The notes: a model not told the origin generated them from the sequence alone. A DNA stretch of 64,000 nt from Ascidia mentula (GCA_947561715.1 OX387199.1:14017001-14081000); one strand, 5' to 3'. Numbered from the stretch's first letter, positions 42,684 through 54,424 are shown. Numbers and translations: made by a program.

Positions 42684-45608
42684 CACTGTTAAAAAATTTT
42701 ACTGTGAAAACCACTGGCAGCAGTTTTTACATGTTCAACACGTAAAATCTACTGCGACTTTCACCGTAAAAAGGAAAAATTACGTGCTTTTCATTGTAAG
42801 AAATACGCGTATTTTCCAGTACATTTTACTGCTTTTATCACTGTAAAATTTACTTGCTAAACCACTGGCAGCAGTTTTTACCTCAATTGTCCTGGTAATT
42901 TTTACCCCAAAAATAACCGCAAACTGTGCACACAAAAATTGCCAAAAATTTGTTTGTTGAATGACTTTGCAAACCATTAAGTGGTACATGAATGCTGCAA
43001 ACAATGTATTAGCCTGCCGAAGGCCAACACTTTTGGATGTGTTCCTCCTGCACATCGTCGCTTATTGCTTTTGGAACCAGCCTGATTTATTTCAGCAAAG
43101 TATCTGCTCAAAACCAAAATTTACTTTCATGTATTGCAACATTTCCAAAAATTTGTCCGCACCTAAACATATTTTGCATCTTAGTCATAAATAACTGTTG
43201 GCAATACAAAAAAGATTACTCCTATTAAGAGGGATATATATAGTGTTTTTAAATAAAAGAAATTGGTCTTCGCTATATTTAGCATGTCAAAGTTTTCTTC
43301 CCAAAGTCACATATAGCTATTGACTATAGTGAGACTTGGTCTGGCCATAAAAAACCACCAATACAACATTATTTAATATTTAACAATTTAGAGTAGCAAG
43401 AGCTCACAAACCGTTGAATAAATTCCATTGTTGCTGCTGCCTTTTCTGGGTATTGTATGTTAAATACATAGAATGAACAAAAAAGACCGGAGAATGCAGT
43501 AAAAAACTCACTGCATTGAAAAACCAAACTCCTCTCTATAATCAGTGAATAACAGCTGTATGATGCTGGTGTACTACCTAGAATTGAAAAGGAAAACACA
43601 TTATTATACCCAAACCACTAAAATCCAACCAAAAAATGTAATACCTGTTGCAATTATAAACGGATTGGGATCACCATTCTCAATCGTCTCTTGCAGTAGC
43701 AAGTTATCCTGTCAAGAACATTTAGGTGCATAAGCATTCAGAGGCCTAAAAATGCATACTGATCACTTACTTGGGTGCATTTTAAAACAGTTGAGGCATC
43801 TTCTTTGAAATAACTTCCCAGAAGTTCCAAAATTGAAGTGGACTTTGGAGTTTTATTTCCTATTGTTTTGCATTCAAGCCTAATCTCTTTAATGCAAGCA
43901 GCAACAGATGGTTTTGCCAGCTCTGCAAAACATGCGGTTTACCTAACAAGCATGTATTACTTGTATGTGTGATAGCTGCGATTGGTCATTCTCACAGGAA
44001 TTTCCTTTGGGTGATAACTTAAAGCCATAAGTTGACCATAGTGTTGCATGAGACATTGTGAGGTTGCCAAGAATGGCCATTTTTTAAAAATTTCGCTTAC
44101 TCTGGCATTGGTGTTGATGTCTTTTCGTTGTTTTGTAAAGGTACTCTTCATTTGTTCCATCACTTCTTTCATGTTTCTTTCTTTTTTGGTAAATTCCTCT
44201 TGGAGCCATTTTTGAAATATGGTATCATTTTCATAACCACTACTGCTTGTAGAGGGTTCTGTGGAAATCTGATCTTCAAATTCACACAATTTTCTCTTTT
44301 TTCTCATCACATTTTCCCAGCGATAAATAACTGGTTTGAAACTGAATTATGGCCATTTTCTATTGGTACACTATCTACCACATTCTAAACATTGAATGGT
44401 TGCTGGGGAACACCGTTGCCAAGGGATTGTGAAGTCATAAATCCATTGCAATGATGTATTTGCTTCGACACTGCTAAATCTGGAGTCTAGCGGTTCCGTC
44501 GAAAATCCAGATCTTGATGAAACTTTGAAAAAAACAATTGTGTACAACATTAAATACATATGACTGGTATAACGCTATGCAAAAAATTTACACAAAATAC
44601 CTGGTTCTATATTAGGTGCTTTAAGCAGCTTTCTTGCCTGCACTAGGGTGAATTGTATCAGCAGGTCCTCTAATTCAAGGTGTCTGAAGTCATGAAGTTC
44701 ACGGACACCAAGTGTATGTAAGTGTGAAACACACTCATCAAGTTTTGCTGGGTTATCAATCAGTTCAGGTAAAAGTTTAGTTACAAGATCTTCAATTTTT
44801 ATGCATATAACTGACCTAAACACAAATGCATTCCTTTAAAACAACCATTTGTTTTAGTCCCACTCCATATACATATAGTGGACATTTGTGCAACAGATCA
44901 TCAATGCAAATACATTTAAAGGAACCATCTTCATGTTGGACTTCATACACACCATATTGTGGCAAAAAAAAAAGAAATTTGGGGTACACAACAAAATACA
45001 GTTTGGATTCTACAATACATATTGCCTGAATATCACCAACTTGTAAGTCATACCCAAATTTGGACAAAACAACAAGCATACCTTGAAACTTGGCAGAAGT
45101 TAACATATCACAGTTAAATACATCAAAACCAACACTTTGGATTACGCCCATTATTACACTAGAAAAAGTTGTTGGTAAAACACGTTAAACACACACAAAA
45201 GCCTTACTTATAGGCGTATAAAACAAATCCATTATTTCAACAAATTAATTATTAATTAAAAAACAAATCAGTTCTGTAATACTTACCTCTACTGGTATCT
45301 TTCACAGCTTTTGATGACAAGTGCAAGCTTTTAACATGATTTCGTTGTATACTTTTACGCAATTATTTTCTAAAATTAAGCAAACAAGACAATTTAGACA
45401 CATTTTTATCAAGCAGACTCCCTTACCTCGCAGACAACTGTTTACAGTAACTTCTTCGCGAAAAAAAGAGAAAAAATAATTTGGGCGACTCTGCTGATTG
45501 GCTGTCGAGAAAACCTCGCCGTTTTTACGGAAGCATGCACGTAAACGATTTTACAGGAAAAATATACGCGACCGCACACAGTAACTTTTACGCATAATTT
45601 TAACAGTG
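42684..45608. mobile_element. CACTA-like (EnSpm) transposon, 2925 bp, CACTG ends, TG target duplication
   Basis: The ends CACTGTTAAAA (42684) and TTTTAACAGTG (to 45608) are perfect 11-bp inverted repeats. The 2-bp direct repeat TG (42682-42683 and 45609-45610) flanks them. Removing the element and one TG restores an uninterrupted HNH reading frame, which fixes both ends to the base. CACTA/CACTG ends with a 2-3-bp duplication define the CACTA superfamily. Motifs such as gtaaaa and actggcagcag recur near the ends. The only gene inside is the minus-strand multi-exon gene; no transposase is present, so it would depend on a related element such as the one at 58749. Confidence 0.85.
43369..45232 (-). 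CDS. Multi-exon gene with SAM-like domain, cargo of the CACTG element
   Basis: Approximate exons (minus): 45208-45232 (MDLFYTPI, doubtful), 44826-45151 (VGDIQAICIVESKLYFVVYP), 44601-44815 with a SAM-like block (LHTLGVRELHDFRHLELEDL then QARKLLKA), 44355-44522, 43961-44313 (KKRKLCEFEDQ; SEIFKKWPFLATSQCLMQHY), 43771-43922, 43645-43708 (DNLLLQETIENGDPNPFIIA) and 43369-43577 (EFFTAFSGLFCSFYVFNIQY, stop). The blocks KKWPFL, GDPNP..I and A..LF..FYVFN..YP fit a multi-copy family of uncharacterised animal proteins I remember from fish genomes. SAM domains mediate protein-protein or RNA contacts. It may be the second (TNPA-like) gene of animal CACTA elements. One or two exon borders are uncertain. Confidence 0.6.
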
Positions 45609-45610
45609 TG

Positions 45611-45754
45611 CCCGAGGGACTGGACGTGAGCCATTGGTGCCACCACAAATTGTGCACCAACACCGACCACCTCAGCATCGAGCCAAGAAACACCAACCTG
45701 CAGAGGCTGAGGTACCAGAATGAGCATTCTTGTGAGGTTCTGCCAGAGAGTTGA
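45611..45754 (+). CDS. His-Me finger (HNH) endonuclease-like gene, 3' part
   Basis: This continues the frame broken at 42683: PEGLDVSHWCHHKLCTNTDH, then LSIEPRNTNLQRLRY, ending CEVLPES with a stop at 45752-45754. The pattern L.VSH.C...C.N..HL..EP...N..R is the catalytic half of the zinc-binding His-Me finger family, with the catalytic His in VSH and the zinc-site Cys and His residues in place. A further C-x-H zinc site usually ends this family; here only one Cys (SCEVLPES) remains visible, so the end may be shortened. Confidence 0.68.
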   Translation, partial: PEGLDVSHWCHHKLCTNTDHLSIEPRNTNLQRLRYQNEHSCEVLPES

Positions 45755-48700
45755 TTACTGAGTGCCTTCACTTCGTACACCTTGTACCTGTGCATTTTTT
45801 TACCCTTTCTTGATTTTCGCGACAACCAAGCTTCTTTGTTGCTTTTGTGCATTGATTGCGACAGGACACCTTTTTTCAAGCCTGTTGTTTCTGCGTAGGA
45901 CTGCTGCATGGGGCCGGCCATTGCAGATTGAGTAGTATGTTCTTCCTTCGGGCAGGACGGAATTGTTGTCACGCAACTTCTAGAAATGTTCTGTTCCGCT
46001 TTAGTTTTCGAGCACTTGTTTGCCCCGATAATAGGCTGCTGACCTTTAGTTTGTGTAAGTGAATGACTTCTCGTCTAATTCAGTCTGTCTGACTGGTTCT
46101 GCCTAGCCTAAAATTACCACCTTTCCTTTTTTGTAATCCTAATGCACGGTTTACTCTTTCGTGAAATTTTGCCTTCTCCAGTTATACTTCAACCGTTTCA
46201 AAGCAGCATTACGACGATTCACTACGCCTATTCCACGCGGCGCAAAATCAACGCATCCACGTCCAAGCAACAAAGATGAAGTCCTTGGCAATGCTCGTCA
46301 ATTCCCACTTCACGTGCTTGGTGAAGAAAATCGTCATTAGGATGAAGTCATCTGTACTTACGACGCACTTCACGAGATGTGGAGGACTTGGATACCTGCA
46401 CGCGCATCAACTAGTTTTCGGAAAACACTTTTTCGGTGGGGAAGCTATATGTAGGGAATTCTGCTTGTCATGATTCGAAACACTTTAATATTTTGTTTTA
46501 ACTTGGGTCTTCTGAAACTGCTTTCTACTCTTTTGCATTTACATCCGTCTTTCTGACGCCATCGCTGGTTATCTCGCTTGCTTTCTTCTAAGTCCCCTTT
46601 GTCGCGTAATCGCAGCAATTATCTCTTTGTTTCTCTCTCGTCTTTGATGTATCCCTATCTCGATCTAACAGATCACAACGTGATCTCTCCTAGATCATGA
46701 TTTTGGATCTCACAGATCACGGTGTTCGGTCCCAGATTTTTGGGCTCAGACCGAACTTCGTTCCAAGAACAAACCATCGGTGTCGGGACCTGCTGCAAGC
46801 TTGATGTCGGGTCTTCGCCCATGCGACCCTTCAGCTGTCCTGTCTCTTTAGGACCGATTGAAAGAAAAATGGTACTAGTTTGGTAACAATGCTCCATGGT
46901 TAGTTTTAAGTTTAAAGGCCAGGGTTAAAGAAAAACACTGCACCTTGATATCTCACTGCTACTTACAACTCAACGCCCTAAACTGCTTTTAGGCTACTTT
47001 TTGATACTTTCATTGTTGATGACAATAATTACTGTGATGTTTTAATGACAAGCGATAGTAGGCCTGTGTGTTGTAGCAAGTTATAAAAACACCACACATC
47101 TGTCGGGACCCACAGATAACATTCCTGCGACCTCCAGGTTGGGAACCAGACAAACCCGTCGCTGTACTAACACTTCCAGAAAGGTTGCCGACACGTGAAT
47201 CGTGCAATATCATGCCACAAATATGTTGGCAACAAGTTCGGTTATTAGATCACCAATTGTTATGGCAGCTTTGGGTTAGAGTTCGCTAAGAGATTCTCCT
47301 GGATATTGCCTGGCCAATAGTGAGTGGATTTAAGTTAACACAGAGTTCATCTGACATATTGAAGCTCTGCAGTGAACGTCACCGACTTCAGTAACAAATC
47401 CAGCATCGGGATTTCCTGCAGTTCTACGAACGTTATTTTTCAAGACAGTGGGCGACATTTTTAAAGGCAAGAATTACCTGGAGGACATTGTGCCTTATGG
47501 TCAATACTTAACCCCAATTCTTGTAATAAGCACACAGTTTACACATATGGTAAAATTTGCATAATATATGGTCGTATCTGAATAAAATTTTGCGAACAAT
47601 CTATTATATGTGAACATTACAACCCGTTGTCATAAGCATCGACTATGTCAACACAGGAGTCTAAGATGCAATGCAACTGAAGGTCAAATGGGCATAAATA
47701 AGGCATCAAAGACCTAAAATGTATCGAAAACCACATTAAAGAGGCATGTAGAAGGCAAAAATATGCACGCTGTAACCTCCAAGAAACACATAGGAAGGTA
47801 CACAGACCTTGAACATGTCCTGGAGATGGAATCCAGGTTTTATGGGTCTAACAAATCACAGATTATGGCTATCAAATTGCTTCCATAAATAATCTATCAA
47901 CCAGATTTAATCATGATAAAAAGATTGCTGGTAGAGAGTGGTGCGAGGGGTTCCGAAAAAAGGCATCCTGAGATCATGCTTAGAACTACAGAACCTACAT
48001 CTCCTGCGAGGGCATCTGGCTTCAATCGTATTAAAGTTAATACCTTTTTGATCTTCTGAAGACAGTGATACACATAAATATATGCACTGCGGATCGGATT
48101 CATAATATGGATGAATAAGGCCTTATCGTTGCTCAAAAGGTGTTGTAACATACGTCACAGAAACCAGTGCTTGAATTGCGTAATGTTTTGCGCGCAGCTT
48201 TGCACATGTACTGCATAATCCCATAATGTGACCCAAATGATTAAACCATTAAATGTTCTCGAGTAAAGTGATTCATTCAACATCCTGTTTACCACATATA
48301 ATGTTCTCCTATACTTATGTCACATCACACCCATGTTCTTTGTTATATTACTTCAAGCGACTCACGATGTCACGTGACATTATTGACCAATCAGCTCTTA
48401 GTTTGGAGAGCTTTAAAGCCCATTGTGTACCTGTAAATTCATTCTACTTGTTGTATCGTATTGCTGTTACACTGCTATTATTACTGAGACTCTACAAGCT
48501 ATTCGCCGGCTTGGGATTTATTTCCGAAGCAGATTTAACAATCGAAGAGACCGCTCAGGCCATTGAGATACTGTTAACCCTTAGAGTTATTTACAGTGTC
48601 AAAAGTTTTTGGGAGGAAACGAAAGCATCAAATTCATGCTATCACCAGTCAAGAACGTGGTAAAAATATCACTATCATATGCTGTGTAAATGCAGCTTGC

Positions 48701-49104
48701 CGTTTTTTTTCCATGTTGAAAAATGAGTGTTGAACTGCAAGATGGTGCACGTCCTGAAACCATGTTTTCTTGCCAGGTATGTGACTTACATTAAAATATG
48801 TCTTCAGTGGATGTATAAATGACCTGCAACTTGCTTCATTTTGTTACAGGAGAAAGGATGGATGAATAGCGAAATTTTCTACATTTGGTTGGAACATTTT
48901 ATTAAACATGTTAACCAACTTAAAGAAATGTTCTGTTCATTTTAGATGACCATCAAACTTAAAGCTGTGTTGTTATAATGTTGTCTTTGCCACCGCACAC
49001 CAGCAACCTCTAGGTGTTTCATTTTTCTATTGAAAACCTTTTATTATCAACAAATCATCCTATGGATGCGTGCAAATCCATGAAGATCTTTTAAAGTTTT
49101 CCAA
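45755..49104. other. No recognised gene
   Basis: More than 3 kb has no family motif. Short frames occur, the longest at 48253-48663 (136 codons with one hydrophobic segment), but nothing supports them. A stretch at 46670-46730 has repeated agatcac/gtgatct words. The segment 46862-46912 matches 35776-35863 inverted. Confidence 0.5.
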
Positions 49105-49262
49105 CCAAGTCACTTCTTTGGGTTAGCTGATGGTAAAGCAGCTTGTTTCAGCACAGCAGTCAATGGATTTCGAAAATCTGGTATTTTTCATTTTAACCCT
49201 TCTGTTTTTGATGACAATGACTTTCAGTCAGCAGAGGCACAGATCGGCCTATCTCAGGGCAG
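49105..49262 (+). pseudogene. pogo/Tigger-type transposase C-terminal fragment
   Basis: The frame reads LADGKAACFSTAVNGFRKSG, then IFHFNPSVFDDNDFQSAEA. The pattern A.NGFRKTGI.PFNP.VF.D.DF is the C-terminal end of pogo/Tigger (DDE_1) transposases. Only about 45 residues remain, joined on the right to an hAT fragment. Confidence 0.6.
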
Positions 49263-49279
49263 TAAAAAGAATTCAGGAC

Positions 49280-50196
49280 AAAGCACCAAATGCAAAATGA
49301 ACGCATTGTTTTTGCACAGACAAGCTGTTTGTGTGATGAGATGAGTGCTGATCACACAGGATTGCTATTGCATGCAGAAGTGCGTTGGTTGTCACGTGGT
49401 CGAGTACTCAGCGAGTTTATTGACTACGAAAAGAAATTGTTATGTTTCTAAACAAGCAGAAAACATTTGGCATTGGTTGAACAGTTTGGCTTATTTAGCC
49501 GACATATTTGATTCCCTGAACTGTTTGCAAGGTTCTGACTTTACAATTATTGATTACACTGCCAAAATTACCGCTTTCTACAAAAAACTTATCCTGTGGC
49601 ACAGTTATGTGAAACGAAATGAGTTTGACATGTTTACAGAACTACAACAATTCATTGTTGACAGAAATGTGTCTATAATAGATCCTTGCCCTCCGCGTTG
49701 CTGAAGAATTTACAGAAATGACAGCTGATGCGGCAAACCGCATTTCTTTTAACTCATTTAAAGCAAAACACCCAAAGGTGTAAATGCACTCTCAAGTACC
49801 GGACTACGTCAACAACTTATCCCGTTTTCAACCACATGGCTATGTGAAGCCGGAAGTAGAGCATGACATACGGTTAAGCTAATGCAAAGTCAAGCAGCGG
49901 CTTCAAAAACTCGTGGACAGTATGCAGGTGCAACCATCGCATTAGCAGTGCAAATTTTGAGACAAATGGACAATTAGGTTCATGTGTTAATTGAAACTTC
50001 TTGAAAACAATCATTTTGGAATACTTTTGTGTAGCCAAATTTTTCCGTATTGTGCATACTTTTTTTATTATTTAGTTTCGGCATAACTCGAAATATTTTT
50101 CTCCGTATCGGAAAACTAAATGGGGTCGCATGTAAATGCTGATTTCATTTTCATTAAAATTGGGGTCGCTTCATAAAAAAAGGTTGGAGACCACTG
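49280..50196 (+). pseudogene. hAT transposase C-terminal half (ZBED5/SCAND3-like) with 3' terminal repeat
   Basis: From about 49328 the frame reads CDEMSADHTGLLLHAEVRWL, then SRGRVLSEFIDYEKKLL. After a frame change it continues NSLAYLADIFDSLNCLQGSD and FYKKLILWHSYVKRNEFDM (49455-49640). The LHTEVRWLSRG and LAYLADIF..LN.LN.SLQG blocks are typical of ZBED5/SCAND3/GTF2IRD2-like hAT proteins. The element's end is visible as tggggtcgct... aggttggagaccactg (50161-50196), a classic hAT 3' repeat. The 5' end is missing; it is replaced by a pogo fragment. Two or more breaks make it inactive. Confidence 0.72.
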
Positions 50197-50569
50197 CTTA
50201 AGGATAGTGACAGCAGTGGGATACGCTTGAACTTCGGGAGAGGACTGAGCGGGTGCCAATGACGAATAATCCAAATCCAGTGGTAGTCGAACAGCATCAA
50301 TGGAACCGCGCGAGAGTGCGTCGGCAACGTGGTTTTGCTTGTCTGCGATGCGTCGCACGTCTGTGGTGAACTCTGAAATCGCGATTAAATGACATTGTTG
50401 TCGCGAGGACCACGGAGCGGACACTTTACAAAAAGCAAAAGGCTTGTGATTCGTGTAAGCGGGAAAAAGGGCGACCTTCCAGAATATATCGAAAGTGACG
50501 AATGGCGAGGTGCAAGGCGAGTAGTTCCTTGTCAAGGCTCTGCTCGGGTGGTCGTAAACGTTTGCTGAA
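50197..50569 (-). pseudogene. gypsy RNase H fragment, reversed
   Basis: On the minus strand, RNase H sequence of the same gypsy family as at 34680 is visible (NHKPFAF, RQQCHLIAISEFTTDV, KQNHVADALSRGS). It is a broken fossil, bounded by the hAT end on one side and the Harbinger element on the other. Confidence 0.78.
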
Positions 50570-50998
50570 TAAGCGGGATTCACACCAGACGCGGTTGACG
50601 GCTGGCGACGCGGTTTCGAAGCGGCGGGGGATTCACACCAGCCGGCGTCATGCCGTGACGGCGTGATTTTCTCGCTCGAAGCGTCTGACGGCGGAGTTAA
50701 ATCTGATTTAACTTTTCCGTCAGACGCTTTGTTTGCTAGTAGCTCTGCTGGCTGCAGAAACTTATTTTTGTGGGTTATTTGACTTATTTCTGACAATTTT
50801 AGCTAGTTTTGTTTGTAAATTAATTGTTTTATGGTAAGTTGGCGTAAATTTTCTGGTTAAAGTTAATGGTTTTGACACTTGTTTTGTTATTTCATCATTA
50901 TTTAGTCATATGAATATACTGATTACCAATTAAATTTTATAAATTAGATTGTGATTAATATTTGGTTGAGAAATTTTGTTTGCAGTTTGTTTGTTTAA

Positions 50999-51920
50999 AT
51001 GGAATTCAATGAAATGCTAATACAAATGGTACATGATTCTCCATGTATATATGACTCTGGAAGCAAACTATATAAAGACCAGAAGCGAAAAGAAACTGTT
51101 TGGAAAAACATTAGTGAGTGCACTGGACAGTCAGGTAGGATAAATGTACTGTTGGTGTCTGGACCAGCAACTAATTAATTGTTGATTCAGTGGAGAATTG
51201 CATGAAACGATGGAAAAGCTTACAAGACCATTTTGCAAAAGAAAAGCGAAAAATTGAAAATGCACGGAAGAGTGGGGCTGCTGCTGAAAACCTGCAAATA
51301 TGGGAGCATTATGAAGCATTAAAATTTTTGCAGGATCACTTGAGGCATAAAATGTGAGTGACTTTGGTATGGGCTAAATATAAATATATTGCACTTCTAA
51401 CAAGTATGGTTTGTTGCAGGACTGTTGGAAACTTTTCCCGACCATCAACACCTGTGGTTGATTTTCCACAAGATGAACCTGTTCCAGAACGAGGTATTTA
51501 TACATATTTATTTGTGTTTTTATTATTTTAAACAAACATTCAAATGATGTTTGCAGAGGAGATAACCCTTGAGGAGGTGGAAGAAGATATAGCTACCCCA
51601 CCAAGTACATCTCTGCCATCAACTTCAAGGCAGGGCATGAAATGGAAACGCTCTGATCGATTGGATTTTCAGGTTAGTGTTTTTAGGTTGAAATGTAATT
51701 TATGCCACTCATATGTTTCATACTGTTTCAGGAAAGCATTTGCAGCATGCTCCGCCAAAATACGGAAAGCATTTCAAAATTAACAGCATCCAACACCGGA
51801 CAAGATGATGAATTTACAGGCTTTGGGAATTTTGTTGCTTGCAGCTTAAGAAGCCTGCCAAAAAAAGGCATAGGAGGCCATGTCTGCAATTACAGAGCAT
51901 CTGTCATCACTACGAGCTAA
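50999..51920 (+). CDS. MADF (Myb/SANT-like in Adf-1) DNA-binding protein, Harbinger-borne
   Basis: There are five coding exons: 50999-51134, 51191-51353, 51420-51493, 51557-51672 and 51732-51920. All have GT-AG borders and agree in phase, giving 225 codons plus stop. The MADF domain spans exons 1-2: FNEMLIQMVHDSPCIYDSGS, YKDQKRKETVWKNI, then CMKRWKSLQDHFAKEKRK. IWEHYEALKFLQDHL follows. Exons 3-4 are Pro/Ser/Thr-rich. The last exon carries DDEFTGFGNFVACSLRSLP, which resembles a BESS-type tail. In Harbinger elements such a protein helps bring the transposase to the nucleus and DNA. It looks intact. Confidence 0.85.
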
Positions 51921-52165
51921 TTTAATTGACAATGCATAATGTGTTTTTTACTGTTTATTCTTCAATGGTTCTTTCTTTTCTACTTTTCTATTCCAGCAAT
52001 TTTAAATTGTCATGCAGCATGTGTTACCTCACTGTATTCTCTGTTCACTTCTAAACATGAATTAAACCAGATCAAAGAAATTGTGTGATTTATTGCGTGT
52101 GAAAAAGAAAAAAATATACACCAAACAAGATACTACACTGAATAGAAAAAAACAACTGAAAACAA

Positions 52166-52597
52166 TTATTGCCAAGCCAGTGCACCATTCTCTGAAATGA
52201 AATAATCTTTGTTATGGTCTCGTACTGCAGCAGCACCTCTGGTATACATATTTGTACCCATGCGACCAATAGATTGGAAGTTTGAATAACTCTGCATTTC
52301 AGATCTCCATTCTCCCATAATTACATTACCCATTCTGTCTTCTCGGTCAAAAAACAAAGCAGTACAATAGAACTTTTCATTTTGCACACATTGCCTATTT
52401 TTGATCTGCAAAAAATTATGTAAACAGCATGCAGCTTTTGTTATAGCAACAACTCTGTTTGGCTGTTTTGTCTGTTTGAAACATAAAGTTCATTTTGGAG
52501 CAACCAATATACAAACCAACTTACCTTCTGGGGTACAAAATGTTGTACATCAGTGCCACTAACAATATCACTTGCTGATTTAGCAGTAATATCACAA
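52166..52597 (-). pseudogene. Harbinger transposase, last two exons only
   Basis: Exon 52525-52597 reads DITAKSASDIVSGTDVQHFV and ends at a consensus donor (AAG/gtaagt). Exon 52166-52405 starts after ttttttgcag and reads KNRQCVQNEKFYCTALFFD, then REDRMGNVIMGEWRSEM. It ends with RDHNKDYFISENGALAWQ and a stop. The final block (VRD...YF.S..GA..WQ) is the C-terminus of PIF/Harbinger DDE transposases. The catalytic core and N-terminus are absent, probably by internal deletion. Confidence 0.72.
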
Positions 52598-53104
52598 CTA
52601 AATCAAAACTATTCATTTTACACTTGTGCTAAGGAAACACACTAGACATAAATATTTTATTTTATTACAGATTTAAACGTTCAAACGATAATTGGCTTTG
52701 TCACAACATCTTACGATGCAGAGACGCTGAAATTGGCTGGCACATTGGCCTAGTTTTCGTGGCAACAAAAAATGATTTATTGCCGTCAGCGCCAACCGCT
52801 CTGCGGGTGTGAAGCCCCCTGCCGCTTCGAACAACGCGCGAAAAAACCGCGACGGCGCCGCAACGCCAGCCGCTACCGTCAACCGCGTCTGGTGTGCAGA
52901 GCCCTAAGAGGTTATGCATAACAAACATTTTATTGTTGGTTGTTAAGAAGTAAAAACATACCCAAAACTGGAAATTTCATAATTTTTTGAACAAATATAG
53001 TCGCCTTGCAATTTTTTTTCTTTGTTCCTTGAACACACAACCTCTTTTTCAATGGATTTGGGTGATCTTGCAACTAAAAAAATTATGAAAAGTCTGTTAG
53101 CAAA

Positions 53105-54110
53105 CTAAGCACCATGTATCACAAAATTTACATGTTTGGGGAAAGACACTGCCTGTTTTTCTTTCTTCATCTTGTTGTGATCTTTTCCTTGATGACATTC
53201 CAAACACACACTTCCCAAAATAACGTATGGAATTCTTGAATATTTGTCCCAAGATATTCGACTTTTGGAAATGTCTGCAAAAATGATATATTCTGCTAGT
53301 GTTTGCTGTTCAAAAATGTATTTACGCCTCATCCAACTTGTGTTGACATACCGAATACTCTCTTATTCTGTACAATAAACTTGGTTAATGTCGAAACTTC
53401 AAACTTTTCAATCAGTCTGTAAGCCTCATCCATTGAGCAAACCCACTGTAATATTACAATGTTAAAGTACACGAGTTTCTAAAAATACCTAACAACTCGA
53501 ACCTTCAGCTCATCCTTCTCCAACTCACTTAAACTCTCACATATCTGCTGCTCCAATACACATTTATGCATTAACACCTCTTATAAGGAGAAAAATAAAT
53601 ACACAAACCATTTCACTAGCTGCATTTTTTGGCTCAAACTTGACTTTTACAAGTTTTGCACAGAAAATATTTTCCTGCAGTCCATCTCCTTGCGTGCCTT
53701 TCTGAGTTGGTGACATTTATCCTTATTCTAAGCAGACATAGGGTAAGGTTTTGTATGTAACATACTTTTGTTCTTTGTGAAATTAAGAGTTTAATATAAT
53801 TACATATACTAAGTTACCCCACAAACACTTGTGAATAACATTTACCATATTTGTGTACTCCAAAAATTGTAGTACATGTAAAATTGACACAGAATAGTAG
53901 CATTGGCAATTTTTGCGAATTGCAAAACTTTTATCAAAATGCCAAGACGTTTTCCAGCACTCCTCTTGCACAACCACATAAGGAATGCTTGCAGCCTCAT
54001 TCCAATGAACAGGGCATTTATGTGCATCTTTGTAATCTAGTAAAAAAAAATCTTCACTTATGTGGCAGCCTAGTCGGTCCAACAAATGTTGGGTAATATC
54101 ACTTACCAAA
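53105..54110 (-). pseudogene. Exon remnants of an unassigned multi-copy gene
   Basis: Two minus-strand blocks share a pattern: WDKYSRIPYVILGSVCLECH (about 53200-53255) and WNEAASIPYVVVQEECWK (about 53960-54010). The first goes on with QGKDHNKMKKEKQAVSF. A pattern W....IPY.V.G....C..G.D with a following Lys-rich stretch is found in many uncharacterised animal proteins, some linked with CaRF-like domains. Other short exons may lie between. I cannot define the gene and several frames are broken. Confidence 0.35.
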
Positions 54111-54424
54111 ATGTTTGACTGTTGAGTCCTTCAATTTAAGTTGTAATGATTTTACAAACAGTTGCACCGACTTCATACAGCCTTTTATTGGCACTTAAAG
54201 AATGTTGTACCAACTTCTTAATAGTACAGTTTGAACAATCATTCTAAACTATACTAATCTTTGCGTACCAGTGTTGCATGCAGTAAAAAAGTTTCTTGGT
54301 TTCGGCCGAATAAATTCGGCAAACCGAAGTTTCGGTGCATCCCTAATAAATATTGATAAACTATTTTGCTAGCACCTGGGGCACGCCTGCCTTCACTGCC
54401 CCAGGTGCAAATCATCCTGTAGGA

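Larger units (their letters stand above)
50573..52904. mobile_element. PIF/Harbinger transposon, 2332 bp, with MADF gene and transposase remnant
   Basis: Long imperfect inverted repeats of about 110 bp bound it. The left contains CACACCAGACGCGGTTGACG (about 50583), the right its complement (about 52875-52896). Both have an inner block with ttcgaagcggc. The trinucleotide TAA flanks each end (50570-50572 and 52905-52907), which fits the TWA duplication of Harbinger. The outermost bases differ between ends. Two genes typical of the superfamily are present: a MADF/Myb-like protein (50999-51920, plus) and the last two exons of a DDE transposase (52166-52597, minus). The rest of the transposase is deleted. 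Confidence 0.82.

Noticed and set aside
43957-44388. Plus-strand frame of 86 codons opposite the SAM-like gene
   Set aside because: Antisense to a well-supported exon with conserved blocks.
46670-46735. Repeated agatcac/gtgatct words as a regulatory array
   Set aside because: Too few copies, irregular spacing and no nearby gene.
48253-48663. 136-codon plus-strand frame with a hydrophobic segment
   Set aside because: No family motif, atypical composition and no splice or promoter support; probably chance.
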